Positions 1 to 7,822 are shown, numbered from the stretch's first letter. The stretch: 30,067 bases of DNA from CAZKEW01 sp964558915 (GCA_964558915.1 CAZLFV010000025.1:1-30067); one strand, 5' to 3'. The notes: generated by a model not told the origin, from the sequence alone. Translations and numbers: made by a program.

Positions 1-102
1 GAGGAAGCCCGTCGAAGACTGAGCGGGCGTCGCGAGGCATCGAAGATGCCGTGGCGATCTCAGTTTGTGATTGCTTCGTCACAGAGTTCCTCGCAATGAC
101 CA
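1..102. repeat. Dispersed 'TCATTGCGAGGA...GAAGCAATC' type repeat, truncated at window edge
   Basis: Read on the minus strand this stretch begins GTCATTGCGAGGAACTCTG and continues through GACGAAGCAATC to a GAGATCGCCACGGCATC-like segment and CCTCGCGACGCCCGCTC. Sequences of this type (TCATTGCGAGGAGCGAAGCGACGAAGCAATC) are dispersed, non-coding repeats that I recognise from many unrelated bacterial genomes, where they often yield spurious short proteins ending in residues like GHCEELCDEAIT. The left edge of the window cuts it, so its full length is unknown. It lies upstream of the efp promoter region. The identification is from memory of the repeat type; copy number in this genome cannot be seen here. 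Confidence 0.6.
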
Positions 103-218
103 GTTTCCTCGCTGGGGAAACGAGCGGGCTGACGAACCCAAGCTCCTCGCCTTGATGGGGGGAACCGACGGGACTGGTTCCCCGGGGTGCGGGGGCCAAA
201 GGGCAGCTTCCTGCACCC
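103..218. other. Three consecutive hairpins in the gene-free stretch before efp
   Basis: The 333 bases before efp hold no convincing gene. After the dispersed repeat come three perfect or near-perfect stems. GTTTCC (103-108) pairs with GGAAAC (116-121). GGGGAACC (159-166) pairs with GGTTCCCC (176-183). GGGTGCGGG (185-193) pairs with CCTGCACCC (210-218) through one G-U pair. None is followed by a T-run, so they are not simple terminators. They could be the body of the dispersed repeat, a structured untranslated leader or a small RNA. No known RNA family was recognised. Confidence 0.45.
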
Positions 219-263
219 TATTGAAGCAAGCAGATGAAGATGCTTACAAAGAGAACGGCGGAT

Positions 264-293
264 TTGACAGCTGCTACCGAATTCGGCTAAAAA
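264..293 (+). promoter_or_regulatory. Possible sigma70 promoter for efp
   Basis: A perfect TTGACA -35 hexamer lies at 264-269, followed after 18 bases by a weak TAAAAA -10 element at 288-293. It is about 40 bases upstream of the efp start and is the only good -35 in the leader. The weak -10 keeps confidence moderate. Confidence 0.4.
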
Positions 294-333
294 AGAATAG
301 CTCTGCTCGGTGCCGAAGAATTGAGGAGGACGG

Positions 334-900
334 ATGATTAACGCGACGCAAATTCGAAAAGGCATGATCATCAAGCTCGAGGGGAACCTCTACAAAGTGC
401 TCGAGGCCACCCACATCACGCCGGGCCGATGGAAGGCCATGATCCAGACCAAGTTGCGCAACATCAAGGACCAAAGCCTCCTGGATTATAGGTTCCGCTC
501 CGAGGACCGCGTCGAGCAAGCCTTCCTTGAAGAAGTCGAGATGGAATTCTTATACAGGAGCGGCGAAGACGCTGTCTTCATGAACCTTGAAAACTATGAG
601 CAGATCAGGCTCTCTCCAGATATCATCGGCACGAGCGTCAACTATCTCGTGCCCAACGTTGTCATGACGATCGAACTCCATGAAGGCAAACCAGTGGGCG
701 TCCAGCCATCTCTGGTCGTTGAGTTGAAAGTGGTTAAAACAGAGCCTTATCTCAAGGGGGCCACGCAATCAGCCAGCAATAAGCCCGCGACTTTGGAAAC
801 GGGGCTCGTAATCAGTGTGCCTCAATTTATCAAAGAGGGGGATATTGTTCGGGTGGATACAAGAGAAGACAAGTACGTCGAGCGAGCCAAAGGCAGCTGA
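334..900 (+). CDS. efp: Translation elongation factor P (EF-P)
   Basis: EF-P binds between the ribosomal P and E sites and stimulates peptide-bond formation at stalled polyproline stretches. The protein is 188 residues, the usual length, with an N-terminal KOW-like domain and two OB domains. It ends with the typical ETGLVISVPQFIKEGDIVRVDTR block of the last OB domain (split here: GLVISVPQFI then EGDIVRVDTR). The loop that carries the modified residue reads TPGRWKAM, so the position equivalent to E. coli Lys34 and Pseudomonas Arg32 is Arg32, with a lysine two residues later. A GAGGAGG ribosome site at 323-329 sits 4 bases before the ATG and decides the start. The gene stands alone; the next gene is convergent. 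Identification is secure; the modification state is open. Confidence 0.96.
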   Translation: MINATQIRKGMIIKLEGNLYKVLEATHITPGRWKAMIQTKLRNIKDQSLLDYRFRSEDRVEQAFLEEVEMEFLYRSGEDAVFMNLENYEQIRLSPDIIGTSVNYLVPNVVMTIELHEGKPVGVQPSLVVELKVVKTEPYLKGATQSASNKPATLETGLVISVPQFIKEGDIVRVDTREDKYVERAKGS

Positions 901-915
901 GAAGGGCCGGCCGAG

Positions 916-3075
916 TCAGAAAGTCTGTCTGAAAACGCCGATATTGTGGTGCCGGTCAGTTACCCGGACGCTGATGAGACTATCCGCGTTCGGCGGAAGG
1001 GGGACGCTGAACTTAAAGCTTTCCTTCCGGGAATCACAAATACCGTCAACCGGGAAGACAACCCGCCATAACCCAGGCCTGATAAGATATTCAACTTTTT
1101 CAATTGAGGAGAAAGAATCCTCAGCCTGAAAGGCTACAGCCAACTCGCCCTTGTCTTTTGCCACAGAAAAACCCGTGATGACAGGCAAGGAGTGGTCGAT
1201 AATGAAGGGCGGGCTCGTCTTTTCAGCTTTGAGCTCAAGGCCAGTGGGGTTGGAAGGCAAGTCCGAAGCTTGAAGCCTGAAAAAATAACTTCCGTCAGGA
1301 AAAGTCAGCGTATCAAAAGCAAAAACGGAGTCAGTGAGCCGGTCCTTCACCAGGCGCCAAGAGGTCTCACCTTCCTTTTTTATATAAAGGGAATAGGTCA
1401 GCTCATCCTCATTCTCATCGCTGGCCTCCCAAGTCACCGTCTGATAACCCTTTCTCTCGGCCTTCTTCGGGGTGTAGAAGGCTTTCTCTTCCCTCTTCTT
1501 TTCCTCTTTTGCCGGGGAGATATCCTCCAAGCCCCAAATAATCTCATCCTGGTCGGGTGGCTTGAGATAGACCTCATTCGGCGGCAGGATGACCAACTTT
1601 TTAACCTGCGGAGCGATATTGGTCTGGAGGTAATAAAGCCCTATTCTTTGGAGCAAAGGCGAAACGTTTCCAGTCTGACTCCGGAACAGGACCTTGAATT
1701 GAAGGTAACGGGCTTTGGGGCTCAGGATTTGCTCGTCTGTTTTTTGGATCGGCGGAGACCAGTCGCTCCACAAGCTGTTGGGTTCAAAAGAATTGCCGCT
1801 GCGTGTCTGGACCTGAAGCGTTGTCCCGGCAGGGATTGTCCCATCAAATTCTATTCTTCCCCAAGAAGAGACAGTCATTCCGTCCAGGACATCGCTCACG
1901 TATTCTCCGCTCGACCGCTGCACCGAGGAGATCACCTCCAGCCGGGACGGATTGTTGGCCAAAGCATAGACCTTCGAGCCGGAAGGGACCAGGGCGTACA
2001 CCTGCTCCGAGCTGCTTTGCAGAAGAAGAGAGGTTTTATCCTCATGAGCGATTTCATAGACCCGGCCTTTGTTGCCGGTTCCAAAGACAAGCTTCTTTTC
2101 TGCTTCTCTCCAGAGGAGTGTATAAATGAGTTCGTCACTTGACTCCCAGACCTTCTTGGCCATCCCGTCCGGGCGGATCCTGTAGAGCGCGCTCGGCTCC
2201 TTTTGGCCGGAAATAACAGGGAGACGGACTAGCGGAGCCGCGGCGCCGGGGGTTACTGTCAGCTCAGTCGCAATTCTCCCCAAGGCCAATGGCTCCGTAG
2301 CTTCGTCTTTCTTTGTCCGCGAGGGGGAACCGCCAGCAGCGGCATAGATCCCCCCGTCCTCGTCGATGACCACGCTCTTGATCTCCTCGAACGGAGACTC
2401 GAACAGCACAATCGTCCTGCCTCCCGAGGTGATACGGTAGACAACGCCCACTCCCCCACTCCCAGCGATGAGGTCGCCCTTCTCGCCTTTCTTCAAGCAG
2501 AGGATATGGTTTTCTTCAGCCTTGAGAATTTGCTGGCCTTCTCCTTGAGGGCTAATTTTATATATACCGCCGCTCTCGCCAACAGCGGCCATCAAGAACC
2601 CATCATCGGCCAGGACCAGGTCCCAGATATATTTCTCGCCCGGGTCGAAGAACTTCTCTTGCTTGTCTTTCCCGGAGATTTTATAGATTTTTCCGTTGGG
2701 AGATGTGCCGGCGTAAAGAGTGCCTTTATGGTCGAGGGCCATACAGGTGATGTCCATTTCAGTGGCCTGGAAATAAATCTCCGGCTTCCCATCCTTGGGG
2801 AACCTGTATATCTTCCCTCCATGGCCCGTCCCAAGGAAGGACGTCCCGTCCTCGGCTTGCACGAACGAAAGGTAGAAATCTTCGGAAGGTCCGTCCACCT
2901 TTTCCTCGTTTGGAGCGAGGAACAGCGTCCCTTCATAGGAGACCGAGATGCCATCCAGCTTCCCCTTGATATAATCATCTATGCTCCTCAGCTCCCATCG
3001 GCGCGGGGTCACGGCCTCCAGACTTATAACCACAAGTGCTATCCCGAGAAAAATAATCAGGCCGGTCTTTTTCAT
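916..3075 (-). CDS. Exported beta-propeller (WD40/PQQ-like) protein with C-terminal Ig/Fn-like region
   Basis: This 719-residue protein has an N-terminal signal sequence (MKKTGLIIFLGIALVVISLEA). Residues from about 60 to 400 show repeated blade-like units of the form DGxxYAGT...GKIYRI or GGIYKIS, as in WD40/PQQ/NHL propellers. The second half (about 400-719) looks like beta-sandwich domains, with VTWEASDENEDELTYSLYI resembling an Ig/fibronectin-like fold. A lysine/glutamate-rich linker (about 540-560) precedes that part. No catalytic motif is visible. The start is supported by AGGAG 8 bases before the ATG. The gene follows the S55-domain gene with an 11-base gap, so both are probably co-transcribed and exported. 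The specific role is unknown; a scaffold or ligand-reading function outside the cytoplasm is a guess. Confidence 0.75.
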   Translation of the reverse strand: MKKTGLIIFLGIALVVISLEAVTPRRWELRSIDDYIKGKLDGISVSYEGTLFLAPNEEKVDGPSEDFYLSFVQAEDGTSFLGTGHGGKIYRFPKDGKPEIYFQATEMDITCMALDHKGTLYAGTSPNGKIYKISGKDKQEKFFDPGEKYIWDLVLADDGFLMAAVGESGGIYKISPQGEGQQILKAEENHILCLKKGEKGDLIAGSGGVGVVYRITSGGRTIVLFESPFEEIKSVVIDEDGGIYAAAGGSPSRTKKDEATEPLALGRIATELTVTPGAAAPLVRLPVISGQKEPSALYRIRPDGMAKKVWESSDELIYTLLWREAEKKLVFGTGNKGRVYEIAHEDKTSLLLQSSSEQVYALVPSGSKVYALANNPSRLEVISSVQRSSGEYVSDVLDGMTVSSWGRIEFDGTIPAGTTLQVQTRSGNSFEPNSLWSDWSPPIQKTDEQILSPKARYLQFKVLFRSQTGNVSPLLQRIGLYYLQTNIAPQVKKLVILPPNEVYLKPPDQDEIIWGLEDISPAKEEKKREEKAFYTPKKAERKGYQTVTWEASDENEDELTYSLYIKKEGETSWRLVKDRLTDSVFAFDTLTFPDGSYFFRLQASDLPSNPTGLELKAEKTSPPFIIDHSLPVITGFSVAKDKGELAVAFQAEDSFSSIEKVEYLIRPGLWRVVFPVDGICDSRKESFKFSVPLPPNADSLISVRVTDRHHNIGVFRQTF

Positions 3076-3086
3076 CCCAGGTTCTC

Positions 3087-4886
3087 CTATTTCTTGATTC
3101 TGACAGGAATGGTGGCCATCCCCCGAAAAACATAAGCGATAGGCAGCTGGTATTCGCGCAGTGTTGATTTTGTCAGCTCTGTGGGAGCGGAAGCGGCGGC
3201 TCGGGGTGAAGCGAACATCGATTTCATCGACGGCGGAAGGTTGGGCAGTTCCTCGCCTTTTAAAAACAAGCCCGGTTTGGAAGCCATCATCTTGAAATAT
3301 ATGCGGTTATTCTTCCGGATGCTGTTGAGGATGCGGATCAACTGTCCCAAATTGCGGGGAACGAAATCCTGGCTGCGGTAAAGGTTCGTTTCGAGCTGAT
3401 GCATCGAAGCGGCATCGGCGATGACCAGATAAAACTCCGAACCGGCAGGAAGAGGGGGCGCATCGATCTCCACGGCTTCCTGGAAGCTCTGTCCTCCGAA
3501 TGTCCGATAATAGATTTTCACCTGGATTCTCTCCCCGGGCGCAACCTCATATTTATCCAGCCAGACGCGTTCCAGGTTGGCGAACTTGACTTCCTCGACG
3601 GCCCGGATATTCAGCTTGATGCGGTGGATCCCGACGTCTTCGAACTCGTTATTGGTCAAATAGAAAACAATGGCTGTGAGCAAGCCAGAGAGGTTCGTAA
3701 TGGCGGCATCGAAATTTCCCGAAAAGAGGTCCTCCGCATGAACGCTGGCACCGTTGTCGAGGTAGATATCCCCATCCAGGGCGCAAGACAGATTGCCTAC
3801 GGCCCGTTCTTCGCTCGAAAGGATTGAGGAAACCGACATGTTAACTAGGAGCGGAGTCAGAAGCTTGTCGTCGACCAACTCGAGTTTATATTCTTTGGGC
3901 TTCGCGTCCGAATCCGTGAGCTCAACGACAAGCGGAACAAGCTGAGGCATTTTCCCGATTTCTCCCAGGGCACCGGCATTCCGGTCCTGGACAAACCGAC
4001 CAACGATTGTTCCTGTACTCGCCAGCTTGAACGAGCTCTCAAGACTCGGGACGATGGTCAGGACATTCGCCTTAGCCATGGCATAATCGGCTGCGCCCAA
4101 GTTATAGATCGGATGACCAAAAGCAAGAATGGTGTTGCCGTCCACATAAGTCACAGTCCCCACTCCGGACATACTCATGTCTCCAGCAAGCAGCTGAACG
4201 GCAACTGAATCCCCCTCCCTGAGGCTTTCTTGGGCAGAGAGCGTTGGAGTCACCTTCTGCCCCGCCCCTCCGGCGGTCACTGGGTAGAGACCCAATGGCG
4301 CGAAAACTTGTTTTGCTTTTTCAACGGCCGAGGAAGAAAATCCGCTCAAAATCAGAGGAATATCAAGCCGACGCAAGATCTGTCCCTGAGAAACCTGCCA
4401 CTGCCTCGAGGAAAATATATCTTTATTAAGAGATATGAGATCTTCCAAAGAAAGACTTGGCCGAATTGGAAAAGAACTGGACAGCGAGGGCACGGCCGGC
4501 CTTTTCTGGTCCTTAACGGCCAGCATTTCGCCGATCGGAGTGATGGCGGCAATCGGCTCTTTGGCAAAGGCAAAGGAACCCATCACGGCGCCGACGAGCT
4601 TCCCATCAACGTAGACGGGACTCCCGCTCATACCCTGAATGACGCCGGTGTTTTCCAGTCGTTTTCCCGAAAGCTTGGCCAAAATGATATTCCTTTTAGG
4701 GCCGACATTTTCGAGCACTCCCAGAATCTCAACGCCAAACTCTTCAACGGTACTCTCGACGAAGACGCCTTTGCCGATGCCTTTCATGCCCGGCTTAACC
4801 TCGCTGAGCGGCATAGTCGGAGAGGATGCTTCTATTTGAAGGACGCCCAAACAGAGGACAAACGCGAGCTTAAGGATGTGCTTAAT
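3087..4886 (-). CDS. SpoIVB-type peptidase S55 domain protein, probable AUU start
   Basis: The protein carries the S55 hallmarks: an N-terminal VKPGMKGIGKGVF element, a GMSGSPVYVDGKLVGAV serine motif (Ser89 of the extended protein) and a later VTYVDGNTILAFGHPI motif with His258. S55 peptidases include SpoIVB of Bacillus, which cleaves a regulator across a membrane. Conventional start codons give only a TTG at 4850, which has no ribosome site and cuts the signal peptide in half. Twelve codons upstream, ATT at 4884-4886 follows AGGAG (4894-4898) by 7 bases and just after an in-frame TAG. Starting there gives a textbook signal peptide (MKHILKLAFVLCLGVLQIEA) and 599 residues. Family assignment is firm; proteolytic activity is not shown. 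The propeller gene follows 11 bases downstream. Confidence 0.82.
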   Translation of the reverse strand: MKHILKLAFVLCLGVLQIEASSPTMPLSEVKPGMKGIGKGVFVESTVEEFGVEILGVLENVGPKRNIILAKLSGKRLENTGVIQGMSGSPVYVDGKLVGAVMGSFAFAKEPIAAITPIGEMLAVKDQKRPAVPSLSSSFPIRPSLSLEDLISLNKDIFSSRQWQVSQGQILRRLDIPLILSGFSSSAVEKAKQVFAPLGLYPVTAGGAGQKVTPTLSAQESLREGDSVAVQLLAGDMSMSGVGTVTYVDGNTILAFGHPIYNLGAADYAMAKANVLTIVPSLESSFKLASTGTIVGRFVQDRNAGALGEIGKMPQLVPLVVELTDSDAKPKEYKLELVDDKLLTPLLVNMSVSSILSSEERAVGNLSCALDGDIYLDNGASVHAEDLFSGNFDAAITNLSGLLTAIVFYLTNNEFEDVGIHRIKLNIRAVEEVKFANLERVWLDKYEVAPGERIQVKIYYRTFGGQSFQEAVEIDAPPLPAGSEFYLVIADAASMHQLETNLYRSQDFVPRNLGQLIRILNSIRKNNRIYFKMMASKPGLFLKGEELPNLPPSMKSMFASPRAAASAPTELTKSTLREYQLPIAYVFRGMATIPVRIKK

Positions 4887-4915
4887 TTTGTTTCTCCTCT
4901 AAGAAGGCAAATGGT

Positions 4916-6100
4916 CTATTTGATAATCCCAATGAGTTTGCCGCATTTTTCAAAACTGGCCAGGACTTGGTCAAGCTCCTCATCGCTGTGGGTCGCCGAA
5001 TAGCTGGTCCGGATCAACGACTGTCCCTTGGGAACGGCCGGATAGATGACCGGATTGGCGAAGATGCCGTCCTCCCTCAGAAACCTCCAAAGCATGAAAG
5101 CCAGTTCATCATCCCCGATGATGATCGGGATGATAGGTGTCTCGGTATCGCCCGTATTATAGCCCAAGGCCTTAAACCCGGCCTTCATCTTCCGCGTAAT
5201 CTCCCATAACCTCTGCCTTCTCTCGGGCTCTTTCTCGATAATTTCAAGAGTCGCCAACACCGTGGCCACAGATGCCGGAGTAATGCTGGCGCTGAAAATG
5301 AGGGAGCGGGCATGATGCTTGATATACGAAATGACCTTTTTATCGCCGGCCACAAACCCGCCCAGGGAAGCAAACGATTTGCTGAAGGTGCCCATGACCA
5401 GGTCGACGTCGTCTTCCACTCCGAAATGCTCAGGCGTCCCCCTTCCGTTCTTACCCATCACGCCGATACCATGGGCTTCATCCACCAGCAACCTGGCATT
5501 GTATTTTTTTGTCAGTTTGATAATTTCAGGAAGGTTAGCCAGATCCCCTTCCATGCTGAACACCCCGTCTACAACGACGAGCTTTCCGCCGCCGTCTTTC
5601 AGGGAGGAAAGAACTTTTTCCAGGTCACTCATATCATTGTGTTTATATTTATAAACAGTGCCAAAGGAAAGCCGGCAGGCGTCAATGATCGAGGCATGGA
5701 CCATTCTATCGACGATAATATAATCATCCTTTCCGGCAACGGATGTGATAATGCCCAAGTTGGTCTGGAATCCCGTGCTGAACGTCAGGGCCGTTTCCTT
5801 TTTTATAAACCGCGCCAGCCGCTCCTCGAGCTCGACATGAATATCCAGGGTGCCGTTCAAGAATCGAGAACCGCACGTGGCCACCCCATACCGGTCTACA
5901 GCCGCCTGAGCCGCTTTTCTCGCCTCGGGATGGTCGAGCAGGCCCAAGTAATTATTCGAGCCGACCATAATCATGTCCTTGCCGTTGACTTTGACCTTGT
6001 TGCCCTTGACCTCTTGGATGGGCGTAAAATAGGGATAGATATCCATGGCCATAGCTTCATCGGCTCGAGTATAGTTGAAGCATTTCTCGAAAAGGTCCAT
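4916..6100 (-). CDS. Alpha-oxoamine synthase family enzyme, probable serine palmitoyltransferase
   Basis: This PLP enzyme of the alpha-oxoamine synthase family condenses an amino acid with an acyl thioester. Visible hallmarks are the His stacking on PLP (HASI, His135), DEAHGIG (Asp207/His210) and the PLP lysine in TFSKSF (Lys241). The stretches SRFLNGTLDIHVELEERL, FSTGFQTNLGI, KHNDM and VVDGVFSMEGD closely resemble Bacteroidetes serine palmitoyltransferases as I remember them, more than BioF or Kbl. SPT makes 3-ketosphinganine, the first step of sphingolipid synthesis. The ATG at 6100 is preferred over an upstream TTG (6121) because GAGGAGG lies 5 bases before it, giving 394 residues. A divergent SDR gene next door could supply the ketone reduction. 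Family is certain; the exact acyl and amino-acid substrates are inferred. Confidence 0.85.
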   Translation of the reverse strand: MDLFEKCFNYTRADEAMAMDIYPYFTPIQEVKGNKVKVNGKDMIMVGSNNYLGLLDHPEARKAAQAAVDRYGVATCGSRFLNGTLDIHVELEERLARFIKKETALTFSTGFQTNLGIITSVAGKDDYIIVDRMVHASIIDACRLSFGTVYKYKHNDMSDLEKVLSSLKDGGGKLVVVDGVFSMEGDLANLPEIIKLTKKYNARLLVDEAHGIGVMGKNGRGTPEHFGVEDDVDLVMGTFSKSFASLGGFVAGDKKVISYIKHHARSLIFSASITPASVATVLATLEIIEKEPERRQRLWEITRKMKAGFKALGYNTGDTETPIIPIIIGDDELAFMLWRFLREDGIFANPVIYPAVPKGQSLIRTSYSATHSDEELDQVLASFEKCGKLIGIIK

Positions 6101-6191
6101 CTCGTCCTCCTCTGTGCTCAATCAGACCGCGTTTAATAGAAGGCTCTACTGCCCGCCCGGAGTCTTGGCGTCTTTTTCCACCGGGCTAAGT

Positions 6192-6220
6192 TTGACCATG
6201 CCAGGCAATTGTCATAGAAT
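6192..6220 (+). promoter_or_regulatory. Sigma70 promoter for the SDR gene, leaderless arrangement
   Basis: TTGACC (6192-6197), a 17-base spacer and TAGAAT (6215-6220) form a strong promoter. The ATG is at 6228, so the expected +1 (6226-6228) coincides with the start codon, and no ribosome site precedes it. The transcript is probably leaderless. Confidence 0.65.
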
Positions 6221-6227
6221 CTAAACA

Positions 6228-7217
6228 ATGAAAGCCTTTATCACCGGAGGGACCGGGTTTATCGGCCGCCACCTCATCGATTTTCTGTCGGCCCGCGACG
6301 CCGAAATTATCGCCCTGGTTCGAGACCCGAGAAAGGCCGTCGTCTTCTCAGGGAAAAAAATCAGCATCCTCAAGGGAGATCTGTTCGCTCTATCTTCCCT
6401 TCCGGCCGGAATCGACACCGTCTTTCATCTTGCCGGCAAAACAAAATCTCTCCGGGAGAGTGACTATTATACTGTAAACCAGGAAGGCACGGCAAGTCTT
6501 TTCCGGGCTCTCCTCTCTTCCGGGGGGCGGCCCAAAGTCGTCTACTTGAGTAGCTTGGCCGCTTCCGGCCCGTCCGAGAATGAGACTGCGGTCCGGGAGG
6601 ACGATCCCCCGCATCCAGTGACCTCGTACGGCCGGAGCAAGCTAGGAGGAGAGCAGGAAGCGCTCAAGTTCAGGGATAGGCTTCCCCTTGTGATTATCAG
6701 AGCAAGCGCTATTTTCGGGCCTCTGGACCGGGATTTTTTGGAATTCTTCAAATTCATCGGCCGCGGAATCCTCCCCACGGCGGCGGAAGAGAAGCATGTC
6801 AGTCTATGTTATGTGAAAGACCTTGTCGAGGCTCTCTATCTGTGCGCACAGGCCGACCTTCCCAGCGGAGAAATTTTTAACATCGCCGACCCCACTCCCT
6901 GGACCTGGGAAAGGCTGGGAGAAGCGGCCGGCAAGGCCATGGGGAAAAAACTCAGAAGAGTAATAATCCCAATGGGTATTCTCTCGCTCGTGACTCGCCT
7001 ATCGGAATTTCGGAACCGCCTCAAAGGAGAGCCGGGGGTTTTCAGCCGCGAAAAATATATAGATTTCATGCAGCCCGGCTGGGTTGCTGATGTCAGCAAA
7101 GCCGCCAGGGTGCTTTCTTTCCGGCCCCGCTATGATTTGGAAAAAGCGATCCAAGAAACCGTTGATTGGTACATCGCGGAGAAGTGGCTATCGGGTCCGG
7201 TCAGGCGCTCTTCTTAA
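6228..7217 (+). CDS. NAD(P)-dependent epimerase/dehydratase (extended SDR), CerR/3-beta-HSD-like
   Basis: This is a 329-residue extended short-chain dehydrogenase. The Rossmann motif GGTGFIG is at residues 7-13. FHLAGKTK follows at about 66-73, SS at about 108-109, and the catalytic YGRSK places Tyr134 and Lys138. The C-terminal part (IFNIADPTPWTWERLGEA...) is the usual substrate domain. Extended SDRs act on sugar nucleotides, steroids or 3-keto lipids. In Caulobacter a protein of this annotation (CerR) reduces 3-ketosphinganine during ceramide synthesis. Divergent pairing with an Spt-like gene makes that role attractive here, but sugar or flavonoid-type substrates cannot be excluded. The gene overlaps the convergent DsbD-like gene by 17 bases at its 3' end. 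Confidence 0.85.
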   Translation: MKAFITGGTGFIGRHLIDFLSARDAEIIALVRDPRKAVVFSGKKISILKGDLFALSSLPAGIDTVFHLAGKTKSLRESDYYTVNQEGTASLFRALLSSGGRPKVVYLSSLAASGPSENETAVREDDPPHPVTSYGRSKLGGEQEALKFRDRLPLVIIRASAIFGPLDRDFLEFFKFIGRGILPTAAEEKHVSLCYVKDLVEALYLCAQADLPSGEIFNIADPTPWTWERLGEAAGKAMGKKLRRVIIPMGILSLVTRLSEFRNRLKGEPGVFSREKYIDFMQPGWVADVSKAARVLSFRPRYDLEKAIQETVDWYIAEKWLSGPVRRSS

Positions 7218-7686
7218 CAACAGAGGAACGCGTATAACACGTCACAAAAAATTTGGCCGTGTTCCTGACACACCATCCCTCTTTTTTTGACCGGGCAAAA
7301 TACTTGATTCGTCCTTCCAGGATGTGGCTTCCTTTCTTCACTCCCGCGCTCACCGTGAACGGAATCCTGATCGGCTCCTTCAGGTCAAGATACTCCTCAC
7401 CGTCCGCTTCCCCAGTGTCAATCCCTAGGTCCGAGGCGGCATAGAAATTTTTGGGGAAAACTAGCCCCTCTGTTGGTTTGAGCTCGATGATAAAATCAGG
7501 GTGAGGACTGATGGTGATCCCTTCTTGAAGGCCCAGTTTGAGAAGGACAATTCCTTCTTCCCCTCGCGAAAGCTTCCGTGGGATGACCGAAGCTTCGATC
7601 CTGAGGAAATCCTCTTGGGCCCGCAGCAGGAGAGACAAAGAGCCGGCCAAGAACAAGAGAAAGAGAGAAGCTCGTCGGTTTTTCAA
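7201..7686 (-). CDS. Small exported protein resembling the DsbD N-terminal domain
   Basis: The protein has a signal-like segment (RRASLFLLFLAGSLSLLLRAQ) followed by about 130 residues. Their pattern (SVIPRKLSRGEEGIVLLKL, ISPHPDFIIELKP, FARSKKEGWCVRNTAKF) resembles the periplasmic N-terminal domain of DsbD/ScsB thiol reductases. One cysteine is in EGWCVR and one in FVTCYTR. No transmembrane electron-transfer domain follows, so this is a stand-alone domain. The start is uncertain. TTG at 7686 opens the signal sequence directly; GTG at 7707 is in frame but gives a longer hydrophilic lead, and a nearby ATGAAAAAA is in another frame. It overlaps the SDR gene tail to tail. Redox function is a tentative inference. 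Confidence 0.6.
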   Translation of the reverse strand: MKNRRASLFLLFLAGSLSLLLRAQEDFLRIEASVIPRKLSRGEEGIVLLKLGLQEGITISPHPDFIIELKPTEGLVFPKNFYAASDLGIDTGEADGEEYLDLKEPIRIPFTVSAGVKKGSHILEGRIKYFARSKKEGWCVRNTAKFFVTCYTRSSVVKKSA

Positions 7687-7801
7687 AACAGATTCTTTGC
7701 CGCACACCGTTTTTTCATGATAACCCCGGACCGCTCCCGAGTCAAGAAATGAGCGCAATTCGAGGCGCAAGTTTGGCCTTTATTTTTCAAAATCCATCCA
7801 T

Positions 7802-7807
7802 TATAAT
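7802..7807 (+). promoter_or_regulatory. TATAAT -10 element before the FabH-like gene
   Basis: A perfect TATAAT lies 15 bases before the ATG at 7823, with only a weak TTTATT -35 match 17 bases upstream (7779-7784). The predicted +1 near 7814 would leave a leader of about 9 bases, and no ribosome site is visible. Confidence 0.45.
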
Positions 7808-7822
7808 TGAAATGGCTTGAGC

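Noticed and set aside
60..374. 104-codon minus-strand frame upstream of efp
   Set aside because: It reads the dispersed repeat (GHCEELCDEAIT-type peptide), has no ribosome site and overlaps the efp start.
4916..6100. Glycine C-acetyltransferase (Kbl) or BioF
   Set aside because: Motifs shared with both, but the N-terminal and central segments look more like Spt; kept as the alternative since only a tree would decide.
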